From an uncultured Verrucomicrobiota bacterium (GTDB taxonomy: Bacteria > Verrucomicrobiota > Kiritimatiellia > CAIVKH01): a DNA stretch of 64,000 nt. The stretch spans positions 1 through 64,000 of the forward strand of contig CALMUP010000035.1 in the NCBI GenBank assembly GCA_937872895.1. The letters are read 5' to 3'. The position numbers and the translations under genes are program-made. Below, piece by piece: positions 45,078 through 52,784 of the stretch (the first letter of the stretch is position 1; the number at the start of each line of letters is the position of its first letter). The notes below the pieces were generated by a model. The model searched no databases. It worked only from the letters and a program-made list of their open reading frames with translations, and had not been told where the DNA came from.

Positions 45078-48000
45078 ACTTTTGCCCCCCAGTTTTGCCC
45101 GATGGCGGCTTCGACTTCTACGGGGACGGTGGGGAAGAGCGCGGACATGGCCTCGATCATCGAGGCTACGAGGATCTGCTTGGCTTGCTCGGCTTTGTCT
45201 GCCGGTGCCAGGGCGATGAGTTCATCGTGGACGGTCGACACCAAACCACAGTCGGGCGGCAGTCGCTGGGCGATCAGGATGACGGCTTTTTTGATGCCGT
45301 CGGCAGAACCGCCCTGCACCGGAGTGTTGAGCGAAGACGCAAAGCGTTGCCAGCCATACTCACTTCCCGACAGCAGCAATCGCCGCCGTCCGGTTATCGT
45401 TCGGATCTCGGTGGCGTCGGCAGAGGCGTATTGGGTTTTATCCTGCCAGGCCTTGAGCATGGGATAGCCGGCGAAGAACCGTTCGCGGATTTCCCTGGAC
45501 CGGGCTTCCGACATTTCAACGCCATAAACCGACTTGGCATACTTGACCAAGCCGCGCGCGCTCTGGCCATAGAGCAGGCCGAAATTGACCGCCTTGGCCA
45601 ATTGGCGATCATCCTTGGTTACTGTCTCCGGCTGTTTCTCGAGTACCAAGGCGGCGGTCAGGCGATGCAGGTCAATGCCATTACGGTAAGCCTCGATCAT
45701 CTTGGGTTCCCCCGCGATGGCCGCCGCCACGCGCAGTTCGATTTGCGAGTAGTCGGCGACGACCAGGGAATATCCCTCCGGCGCGGCGAAGGCGGAGCGG
45801 ACCGGGCCACGCGGAACGTTCTGGAGATTCGGGTCCCTGCTGCTGAACCGGCCGGTTTCTGTGCCGGTCGGATCGAACCGGGAATGAATGCGGCCATCTG
45901 GCGCTACTGCCTCAAGCAGGGACTTGGTCTGCTGAGCCCGCTTGGAGGCTTCCCGGTAAGCAAGAATAGCCGGGATGTAGAGTTGATCTCCGGCCTCAAT
46001 GAGCGCCTCCTCCCCGGTACTGGCGACATCAATGAACTTATGAGCCAAGGCGGCCTTCAACTGCACAGGTGATGCCGGGTTCAGGTCGGGCCTTCCGAAA
46101 AGCTGACGTAGGCGGGCCTGTTCTTCATTTGCCGCCTTGATGGCTTCGGTATGGAAAGCCTCAAGGGTTTCCTTGTCCACCGGGAAACCGCGCGCCTCCA
46201 TGTCCACGATGGCCGGCAATAGTTCCATCTCCATCCGATACACCTCGGACAACCCGGCCTCGGCCAATGCCTTCTCAAGGGTGGCCTGCAAGTTGTGGAG
46301 ATGGATGACGTCAGCGGCGGCGTAGCGGATCTGGGCCGGGGCCAGATTCCCGCCCCAAGGAGCGGTCTGGGCGGTTTTATCCAGCTTGATCCCCAGGTGG
46401 CGCTCGACCACGGCCTCGAGGCTGTTGCGTTCACGGGTGCCCGCAGTAAGTAGCCGGCTGGCCGTCATGGTGTCCCAGAGGTTGGGCATGGCCAGCCCGC
46501 ACTTCAACTTGAGCCAGAGGGCGTCAAATTTCAGGTTATGGCCGACTACCACCCCGGAGGACATCACCGGACCCAGCGGGCCAAGGGCATAGCCGATGGC
46601 CTGCAGGTCGATCAGCCAGGGGGGCCCGCCGGGCAGGGAAAGGGTCAAAAGCCGGATATTTCCCCGCCAGGGATCGGTTTCGTATCCCTTTGGGCCGTAA
46701 GTTTCTAGATCCAGGGCGATGGGGGTGTTGGCGATGGCCAAACGCTCGGCGATTTCAACCAGCCCCGAGGGGTCTTTGACGTACACCATGGATACATTGG
46801 ACAGGTTCGCTACCTCTATATGATTACCTTCAATTTCCTTTATCTCTTCTCTCTCCAATACAGTGCTACCCTCATAATCGATAGGGTTGGCAACCTGTCC
46901 ATCCTGTCCGGAGTGTCCTCCGAAAATGGACTCAAGGATCAGCTTTCGGCGGTCAGGGGAATCACCATCGGTGACCTTCTGGAAGCGGTAAGTATGGCGG
47001 ATGGTGCGCACCGTGGTCTCGTTGGCCTGCAGGCGGATGCCACCCAGAACCCGCCCCACATACTTACGAAAATGGACGCCAAACTTCGTCTTGTCACCCG
47101 CTTTATCGAAGTCCATCCAGGCGAAAATATCCCCGTCGGACTCCTTGATCAGCTCGTAGATGGCGTCCTTCTTCACCCACTCCTGGTCGAACTTGGCGTG
47201 GCCGGCAATAAACAGAGCCTTCATGTCCGCGGTCAACCGGTCACCGTCGATAGAGGAATCCTCGGTGTGAGGAAGGCAAGGGTCGCCAAGCCCGGCCACA
47301 TGCATGATGCCACCGACCACGGAGGCCCATTTCGGAAAACTGGTGAAGACCCCCGGTCCGGCCGGACGACCTGCCGCGTCCCAGGCGTTCACCAGCGCGG
47401 CCAGCGCCGACACAAATTGATCACGGGTGTGGAGAATCCAACCATGCAGGTCCGGATTGGAAAACCGCCGTGCATTGGCATGCTCCTCCTCGTAATGCAG
47501 CATGATGATCCGGCTACGGTTGCCGAAGTCCGGGGTGTAGGTCAGGCCCACGTTTGCCGAGAGACTTATCTCCAGCTCGTTCGGGATGGTCACCTCGATG
47601 TTTTCGCCCAAGCGCCGGTCCGTCCACATCGGCGCGGTGACGATCATCTCAAACGCCGCGTTGTTAATATGCCCCCGGCAGTTGGCAAAGTGAATCCGGC
47701 GGCGCCCCGACAGCAGGGCGGCGGTGATTTTTTTCCGGGTCTCCGGTTCGTCGGAGTTGAGCGGTGCATCCTCGTTCGGGCGGCCTTCGTATAGCAGGGG
47801 ACAAAGGGCGGCGAGGAAGTCCTTGCCCGCCCGCTCGCGGTTGGCCTTGTATATCCACACCGGCGTACGCTCGTTCCACCGGCCAAACAATCCCTTGCAG
47901 AATGGGGTGATCAACGCGGCCAGGGCATGGACGAGCGCCTGTTCATGGGCAAAACAAAACTCACAAAAAAGCTGACGGAGAAGATCCACAGCCTGAGCTG

Positions 48001-49462
48001 GCGACATTCGACGGATACTCGGAGCGTTGGGATTCAGAAAGGTGCGGAATGAGGGATCATACCCGGCCTGCGGGTAACCGATAGATCCATCGGCCCGAAT
48101 GATGGGAACGGGGATGTCCAGAATGCGATCGACCTTGGCCAGATGAGTCCGGAATTGGGGTGACGCCAACAGGGCCTTGGCGGTGTTTTCCGTCATGGAC
48201 TTTGAGACGAAAACCCTCTGACCGTTACCGTCGGGCATGAGGGCACCGACCTCGGCAAACTTTTCCACGAAGGTAATAGCCCGCACCGGGCGTAGTGCGG
48301 TGAAGCCAAGGGTGGTGGCTTTCTTGCTGATCTGCTGCTGGGAAACCTCCACGATTTGATCATGCCGGACAAACAAGCCATCCTCAGCAGTGTGCGCACC
48401 GAGGATTTCGCCGGCGTCATTGGCGAAGTCCGACTGCGGACGTCCCGGCCCCGGCAAGAGTAACCGCGGTCGCCCGTCATGTGCCGCTTGGCCGGTCTGC
48501 CAAACCCGTTGCTGACGGCAATGCTTGTCCACAATGCCCGGCGTCCGATCCTCCAAATGATTCAGAAAGTCGGCCAGTGACTTTTCCCCGTGGGAGGTGT
48601 GCAGGCACTTGAAGCCTGGCCAATTCCCGTCCCTGCCTTCAAAGATCACTGTGCCGCTGTCATTTCGTGGATCGGGTTGGGTGGTGTGGGCGTCGGACCA
48701 AGGACACCGGATCGCATACTTTCCTTCATCCGCATCGAGTACACGCGGCTCAAGGCCGGCTTCTGTGACCAACGCCACCATATCCAGCGTAGCCAGGTCG
48801 CCCATAAAGCGGTTTTGCCAAAAAACCTTCTTCGAGTACTTGGTAGTGACTGGCGAGGCCGACTGATTCGATGGAATTTCGAGAATACGGGCAAGGTCCG
48901 CCCATGCAACCGAAGGCAGCGGACCGAATACCTCCCACCGGTAAGACGCACCGCTTTTATGGACCGAGGGCGCGAGTACCACGTTGCCCCCGAAAAACAC
49001 CTCGCAGTTCACCGTGTTGTTCAGGGCTAAGATCAGCTTCTGCTGTTTGCCCGCCGCTTGCAGAACCTCCGGCGGAATATCCTGGCAAAGCACATGCAGA
49101 TGCACCCCGCCGGTGGTGCGTTCACGAGGCCAGGTGTGAACGGCATTACTCGCGGCAACCCAAGACTCAACACTCGCCCCGGCATCCGCCTTGCTGTCCA
49201 AATCAATCACGATATGCGGAGGTTGCACCAGCAATCCCAGATTCCGCTGATGCCCATTACTGAAATACTTCAGAAAATATGCATCAGTGGAATCCTCTCG
49301 CTTGCGATTCTTCCAGCCTTTCTCCACCGGTTTTTTGCCGCGTTCACTCTCGGTCCCGTCGCCAGGACCATAGAGGGCGTGGACCGTCCAGGCCAGCTCG
49401 TCCCGGTAAAGACGGGCTGCATCGAGGACGCTCCGGTGATTGATGTCGGGCGGGATGATCAT
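45074..49462 (-). CDS. Four-part replicase: prim-pol primase, P-loop region, 3'-5' exonuclease, family A DNA polymerase
   Basis: The 1462-residue protein combines in one chain: (1) an archaeo-eukaryotic-type prim-pol domain, with VIDLDS (Asp87, Asp89), TTGGVHLHV (His121/123) and VNCEVFFGGN...APSVHKSGASYRW; (2) a Cys/His primase-like finger (about 253-290, CPWSDAH...CLHTSHGEKSL); (3) a P-loop-like region (about 536-660) whose Walker A is ANRERAGKD with Lys547; (4) a DnaQ-fold 3'-5' exonuclease with intact ALDLE (918/920), GHNLKFD (980) and YAAADVIHL (1051); (5) a PolA polymerase with ADYSQIELR (Asp1237), RQLAKAVNFGLLYG and TVHDE (Asp1413). ATGA/GTGA overlaps tie it to both neighbours. Confidence 0.93.
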   Translation of the reverse strand: MIIPPDINHRSVLDAARLYRDELAWTVHALYGPGDGTESERGKKPVEKGWKNRKREDSTDAYFLKYFSNGHQRNLGLLVQPPHIVIDLDSKADAGASVESWVAASNAVHTWPRERTTGGVHLHVLCQDIPPEVLQAAGKQQKLILALNNTVNCEVFFGGNVVLAPSVHKSGASYRWEVFGPLPSVAWADLARILEIPSNQSASPVTTKYSKKVFWQNRFMGDLATLDMVALVTEAGLEPRVLDADEGKYAIRCPWSDAHTTQPDPRNDSGTVIFEGRDGNWPGFKCLHTSHGEKSLADFLNHLEDRTPGIVDKHCRQQRVWQTGQAAHDGRPRLLLPGPGRPQSDFANDAGEILGAHTAEDGLFVRHDQIVEVSQQQISKKATTLGFTALRPVRAITFVEKFAEVGALMPDGNGQRVFVSKSMTENTAKALLASPQFRTHLAKVDRILDIPVPIIRADGSIGYPQAGYDPSFRTFLNPNAPSIRRMSPAQAVDLLRQLFCEFCFAHEQALVHALAALITPFCKGLFGRWNERTPVWIYKANRERAGKDFLAALCPLLYEGRPNEDAPLNSDEPETRKKITAALLSGRRRIHFANCRGHINNAAFEMIVTAPMWTDRRLGENIEVTIPNELEISLSANVGLTYTPDFGNRSRIIMLHYEEEHANARRFSNPDLHGWILHTRDQFVSALAALVNAWDAAGRPAGPGVFTSFPKWASVVGGIMHVAGLGDPCLPHTEDSSIDGDRLTADMKALFIAGHAKFDQEWVKKDAIYELIKESDGDIFAWMDFDKAGDKTKFGVHFRKYVGRVLGGIRLQANETTVRTIRHTYRFQKVTDGDSPDRRKLILESIFGGHSGQDGQVANPIDYEGSTVLEREEIKEIEGNHIEVANLSNVSMVYVKDPSGLVEIAERLAIANTPIALDLETYGPKGYETDPWRGNIRLLTLSLPGGPPWLIDLQAIGYALGPLGPVMSSGVVVGHNLKFDALWLKLKCGLAMPNLWDTMTASRLLTAGTRERNSLEAVVERHLGIKLDKTAQTAPWGGNLAPAQIRYAAADVIHLHNLQATLEKALAEAGLSEVYRMEMELLPAIVDMEARGFPVDKETLEAFHTEAIKAANEEQARLRQLFGRPDLNPASPVQLKAALAHKFIDVASTGEEALIEAGDQLYIPAILAYREASKRAQQTKSLLEAVAPDGRIHSRFDPTGTETGRFSSRDPNLQNVPRGPVRSAFAAPEGYSLVVADYSQIELRVAAAIAGEPKMIEAYRNGIDLHRLTAALVLEKQPETVTKDDRQLAKAVNFGLLYGQSARGLVKYAKSVYGVEMSEARSREIRERFFAGYPMLKAWQDKTQYASADATEIRTITGRRRLLLSGSEYGWQRFASSLNTPVQGGSADGIKKAVILIAQRLPPDCGLVSTVHDELIALAPADKAEQAKQILVASMIEAMSALFPTVPVEVEAAIGQNWGAKV

Positions 49463-49599
49463 AGAACTAACAGAACGAAAAGCAGGTGCGCAACGACGAA
49501 ACCCAGTAGGAACGAATGAAGCACTATCGTGCAGAAAAATAGGTTGTTGATCTCATAGCGATCACCAAGCCATGCGTTGAATTTACCGAGGAATTTCAT
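49459..49599 (-). CDS. 46-residue single-helix membrane protein in the replication operon
   Basis: ATG 49599 overlaps the nuclease stop (ATGA) and the stop overlaps the replicase ATG (ATGA). GAAAGGAGAATCCGT gives an excellent ribosome site. The peptide is MKFLGKFNAWLGDRYEINNL followed by FFCTIVLHSFLLGFVVAHLL and FVLLVL, a hydrophilic head and one membrane helix. It is below most gene-caller cutoffs. The double coupling suggests a deliberate stoichiometric partner of the replicase or nuclease, perhaps a membrane tether. Function unknown. Confidence 0.78.
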   Translation of the reverse strand: MKFLGKFNAWLGDRYEINNLFFCTIVLHSFLLGFVVAHLLFVLLVL

Positions 49600-50405
49600 A
49601 CGGATTCTCCTTTCTCGCGGGGGTCATAGCCTTTGATGTGACGCCAAATAGCGCACACATGAAGGAAGGTGTCGTACAGTTCGGGAAGATTCGGGTGCTT
49701 ATAAACCTCGAACCGGCCCGGTTCGGTTGTGCTAATGTAGACGTTCGCGGCCAGCACTCGAGGTAGCGCCTCAATGCCATAGAAGGCGGCGGAGTATGCG
49801 GCCAGCTGCATTCCTTGGCCATCATACGGCGTTACGATTTCACCGGGTTTTGTCTTGCGGGTTTTGTAATCCAGAATCCCGATGCCTTTTTTCCCAAACG
49901 TGAAGAGTGCATCGGTGCATCCGGCATAACCCTCTTTCAGATTCACCAGAACCTTTTCCCGTTCGGTGATGGTGATGCCGGTGGAGACTTTCCACTTTAG
50001 GACAGGTTCAATGTAAACCGCCAATGCAGGATCATAAGGCTCACCGGCGAAAACTAACTCCAGGGCAGCGTGGATCGAGGAACCAAGCTCTGCCGCGTCC
50101 TCCACCTGCTTGAATGCCTCGTCATTCACCCTACGGGCCCAGTAATAGATGGGTTCGTTGGGCAAACGAGGTGTACGTTCCGCGGCCTGGATGGCCTGCT
50201 CGATTTTCCATTTCGTCAGAGCTGGTTTGTCCACGACGGACAAGTAGGACGTCACTGACGGAATCAAATGCAAAGCTTCGGCATCCGTGATGCGGGTGGG
50301 CCGGGTGCCATCGCCCGACTTGGTGGGTTGCTGGTGGGCCGGCTTGCCGTCTGCTGTGTACCAGTGCGAAGCTTGGCCGAATCGGTCTTTCGTTAGAATT
50401 GCCAT
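49596..50405 (-). CDS. PD-(D/E)XK exonuclease (RecB/Cas4-like)
   Basis: The 269-residue protein has an early helical segment (YYWARRVNDEAFKQVEDAAELGSSIHAALELV, with the His of motif I), then GYAGCTDALFTFGKKGIGILDYKTRKTKPGEIV, the D...DYKTRK motif (D-x(n)-ExK-type with Asp/Lys), and GMQLAAYSAAF (motif QxxxY). This is the RecB/Cas4 nuclease pattern seen in phage and mobile-element recombination/replication genes. No Cas genes or CRISPR array are near, so a Cas4 adaptation role is unlikely. AGGA lies before ATG 50405; its stop overlaps the 46-residue gene. Confidence 0.85.
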   Translation of the reverse strand: MAILTKDRFGQASHWYTADGKPAHQQPTKSGDGTRPTRITDAEALHLIPSVTSYLSVVDKPALTKWKIEQAIQAAERTPRLPNEPIYYWARRVNDEAFKQVEDAAELGSSIHAALELVFAGEPYDPALAVYIEPVLKWKVSTGITITEREKVLVNLKEGYAGCTDALFTFGKKGIGILDYKTRKTKPGEIVTPYDGQGMQLAAYSAAFYGIEALPRVLAANVYISTTEPGRFEVYKHPNLPELYDTFLHVCAIWRHIKGYDPREKGESV

Positions 50406-50463
50406 AATCGTTTCCTAGGATAAGACAGCTCCCGGCGGGTGAGGCCGGGAGCCGTTGGGGTAA

Positions 50464-50979
50464 TCAGAACGGCAGTTCATCCTGTTCGGTATCGACCGGA
50501 TCCGGTTCGGGCGCCTTCGGGGGCGAGGGCGGCGTCGGCATCGTATCGAAGCCTTCAGGCACCGGTGCGATGCTGATGATCCGCGCATAAGAAACGCCTG
50601 GGCGCGTCCGTGAAGGTTCATGCGTGATCGTCAACAGCACCTTGCGGCCCTTAAGCGAAGTCAGATCCAGGTTGTAAGCGGGCGGCTCGCCCAGCCAACT
50701 GGTCAGAAACTGGTAGAGCGCTGACTTCGGATTGCCGGAAAGCCGCATGGACCGCGAAGCGATCTTGAACGGCTTGCCGGTCTTGTCGCGGAATCCGAAA
50801 AGGAAACCCGTAAGGTCAACCTTCTCGGTCTGCTCAGATTGGAATTTCTTGCGCTCGACGCCGTAGGCGTCCTTCGTATCGATGCAGGTCGCAACGAATG
50901 TACCCTTGGGCGGCGTATCGCCTTGCAGCTCGAATAGCGAGCCGGCGAGTGAGGGTGCGGATTCTGGTAGTAGTGCCAT
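50464..50979 (-). CDS. Probable single-stranded DNA-binding-type protein with DELPF tail
   Basis: The 171-residue protein has a beta-rich middle (KGTFVATCIDTKDAYGVERKKFQSEQTEKVDLTGFLFGF...GKPFKIASRSMRLSGNP, GRKVLLTITHEPS, YARIISIAPV) and a long Pro/Glu linker that ends in EQDELPF. The C-terminal acidic-hydrophobic DELPF closely parallels the DDDIPF tail of SSB, which recruits replication partners. It is expected to coat ssDNA for the adjacent replicase and exonuclease. I cannot assign a specific family. AAGGAG lies before ATG 50979. Confidence 0.72.
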   Translation of the reverse strand: MALLPESAPSLAGSLFELQGDTPPKGTFVATCIDTKDAYGVERKKFQSEQTEKVDLTGFLFGFRDKTGKPFKIASRSMRLSGNPKSALYQFLTSWLGEPPAYNLDLTSLKGRKVLLTITHEPSRTRPGVSYARIISIAPVPEGFDTMPTPPSPPKAPEPDPVDTEQDELPF

Positions 50980-50982
50980 GAC

Positions 50983-51168
50983 TTACTTCTCCTTCGTGTT
51001 GGGTTTGTTTGTTTCGGACATCTTCTTGGTAGGAATCTGGTCGCGCGGGTCACCGTCGCGGTTGAAATCGTATTCGTACTCGGTCCACAGATCGTGGACG
51101 GCGGCTTTGTCACCAGCCTTGGCGAGGTCGAGGAGCTGAATAAAACGCGGGTCAAGCGAAGGCATCAT
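50983..51168 (-). CDS. 61-residue hypothetical protein in the element operon
   Basis: The start ATG overlaps the preceding gene stop (ATGA). The sequence MMPSLDPRFIQLLDLAKAGDKAAVHDLWTEYEYDFN is helical, and the tail (PTKKMSETNKPNTKEK) is polar and disordered. Only three bases separate it from the SSB-like gene, whose ribosome site lies in its last codons. A small charged protein of unknown function; the compact gene packing supports that it is real. Confidence 0.68.
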   Translation of the reverse strand: MMPSLDPRFIQLLDLAKAGDKAAVHDLWTEYEYDFNRDGDPRDQIPTKKMSETNKPNTKEK

Positions 51169-51488
51169 TGTGCAGCCCTCCGGTGTTGGCGCAGTTGACG
51201 GGCGCGGTTACGAAAATCATCACTGGAAAGGTAGGCAAGGACCTCGGAAGCCTTGAAACGGGGACGTCCGGCGAGTTCGTGACAAGGGACCTGCCAACGC
51301 CAAAGTGTCGACGGGTGAAAATTAAGCTTTTCGGCAAGCTCGCGGAGGGTGAGGAAAGGCTCGGGTTCCGAAAGCAGGCTGGTGTCAGCTTGGTCGGAGT
51401 TTTCAAGAAAGGCAATGGCCTTTTCTTGTATATGGGCTGGAACTTTCTCCAGCGCGGCTATCAAACGAACTGCTCGGTCGGGCTTCAT
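51165..51488 (-). CDS. Helix-turn-helix (MerR/excisionase-like) DNA-binding protein
   Basis: The 107-residue protein has a helical N-terminus (AVRLIAALEKVPAHIQEKAIAFLEN) and a C-terminal FLTLRELAEKLNFHPSTLWRWQVPCHELAGRPRFKASEVLAYL, the winged-HTH pattern of excisionase and phage regulator DNA-binding domains. It may be the element's Xis or operon regulator. ATG 51488 follows CGAGGTGGAG; a TTG upstream at 51512 is less likely. It leads the lower half of the operon after a 90-base gap containing a small hairpin (GCTTCCCG/CGGGAAGC, 51531-51549). Confidence 0.82.
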   Translation of the reverse strand: MKPDRAVRLIAALEKVPAHIQEKAIAFLENSDQADTSLLSEPEPFLTLRELAEKLNFHPSTLWRWQVPCHELAGRPRFKASEVLAYLSSDDFRNRARQLRQHRRAAQ

Positions 51489-51578
51489 CTCCACCTCGGG
51501 TTGGTTACACAACCCTTGGTGGGTAGATCGGCTTCCCGGGCCGGGAAGCTACTATTCCCGGACTAGGTTAGGCTATCG

Positions 51579-52784
51579 TCATCGCCACGTAATGCCCTGT
51601 GGAGGAACGTATTGCAAGTTATGGCTAATGTTTAAGAATTCACGCGCATGAGACACAAAAGGTTCAGAATGACGATAATTCTTTTCCAGGCTTCGGTAAG
51701 CCGTATGAATGGCCTTGCTTATGGGCGACCGCGCTTTTTCCCCGTCATCCAGTGCTTTTTTCTGCAGTTGTTGAAGTTCTGACTCAATGGAGTCGATTTC
51801 AGACTGACACTCACTGGCGGCGACATTGTTTCCGGATTCCTGCTCATGGTCGCGCTCGTGCTCGAGTTTACGCTTCTTCATGACCAGTCTGCCTATGGCC
51901 GCCTTCTTACTGGGATCGGTAATAACACCACGCTGACGAAGGTCGGTTTTTTCGGGTGTTACAGCTGACTCTAACTCAATGGCATGAATCAGGTTGAATG
52001 GGTGGTGCAAGAGATGGTTCAAATAGCGCGCGCCCAGTGTGTTTCTTAAGAACATCTCCTTGGAATGATTGAAAACAATCCGCCACCCGGCCGGATGCGG
52101 CTCGAAAATATACGGATGTTCCTTTATTTTTTCGGGAGCAGGTTGTTCGCCAACTAAAACGCTCGGAGGCTGAAGGTTGACCCACGCAGGGCCCGGAATG
52201 ACTTTTATCAGGTCGGACAGGGTGAAATAACGGTGCCCAGTGCGAATCAAAGTGTTGAGGACCCTTGGGGGCGCGTTTATCGCCGTGGGTGTCAGCATGC
52301 AGAAAGCGCCACTGTACTCCTGTTTCAGGGCGGCAATGGCGTTATTAAACAACGCGGGGGAATGGGCTAGGGACAGGCAAACCGGCGTAGGTAGCCCGGA
52401 CCGGTTTATGGCCACGCCGATCATCCAGGTGAATGATGCGCCGACAACGGCCTCCGACTTGCCTGACAAGGCAAGTGTGCTTGCGATGAATAATAGCAGG
52501 GCGTCGGTGTCGAGCCGATACAGCGTTACATCCGTTTTTTTCAATCGGACAAAGTTGCAGGTGTCGTCTCTGGGTACAGCCAGATAGTCTCCGCCCGGAT
52601 CGGATCGCACTTGATGCGGATATGGGCAATCCGGGCATTTCCAGTACATGGAAAGACCGCACGGAAAGAGAAAGCGACGCGTGGCAGCATAATCCCCTCC
52701 CAAAAGACGCTGCCAGTCGGACATGAAGGCTGATTGTGGAAGTGGGTGCGATAAAGCGCCCCAGAGATCAGGCGGCTTTCTCAT
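51579..52784 (-). CDS. Unrecognised 401-residue protein with CxxC element and C-terminal helical domain
   Basis: Residues of about 45-55 read YWKCPDCPYPHQVRSD, a possible small zinc site. The middle (DTDALLLFIASTLALSGKSEAVVGASFTWMIGVAIN...) is mixed. The last ~170 residues (GARYLNHLLHHPFNLIHAIELESAVTPEKTDLRQRG..., PSKKAAIGRLVMKKRKLEHERDHEQES, SKAIHTAYRSLEKNYRHSEPFVSHAREFLNISHNLQYVPP) resemble a helical domain that occurs at the C-terminus of assorted bacterial ATPase/regulator proteins. It overlaps the upstream 399-residue gene by 17 bases. Function unknown; conceivably regulatory or structural for the element. Confidence 0.75.
   Translation of the reverse strand: MRKPPDLWGALSHPLPQSAFMSDWQRLLGGDYAATRRFLFPCGLSMYWKCPDCPYPHQVRSDPGGDYLAVPRDDTCNFVRLKKTDVTLYRLDTDALLLFIASTLALSGKSEAVVGASFTWMIGVAINRSGLPTPVCLSLAHSPALFNNAIAALKQEYSGAFCMLTPTAINAPPRVLNTLIRTGHRYFTLSDLIKVIPGPAWVNLQPPSVLVGEQPAPEKIKEHPYIFEPHPAGWRIVFNHSKEMFLRNTLGARYLNHLLHHPFNLIHAIELESAVTPEKTDLRQRGVITDPSKKAAIGRLVMKKRKLEHERDHEQESGNNVAASECQSEIDSIESELQQLQKKALDDGEKARSPISKAIHTAYRSLEKNYRHSEPFVSHAREFLNISHNLQYVPPQGITWR

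Noticed and set aside
46820-47794. 324-codon plus-strand frame inside the replicase
   Set aside because: No recognisable motif and no ribosome site; it is antisense to the replicase frame that has conserved domains at both ends.
49596-50405. Cas4 of a CRISPR system
   Set aside because: No cas1/cas2 or other cas genes and no direct-repeat array were seen anywhere in the window; the neighbours are replication genes.
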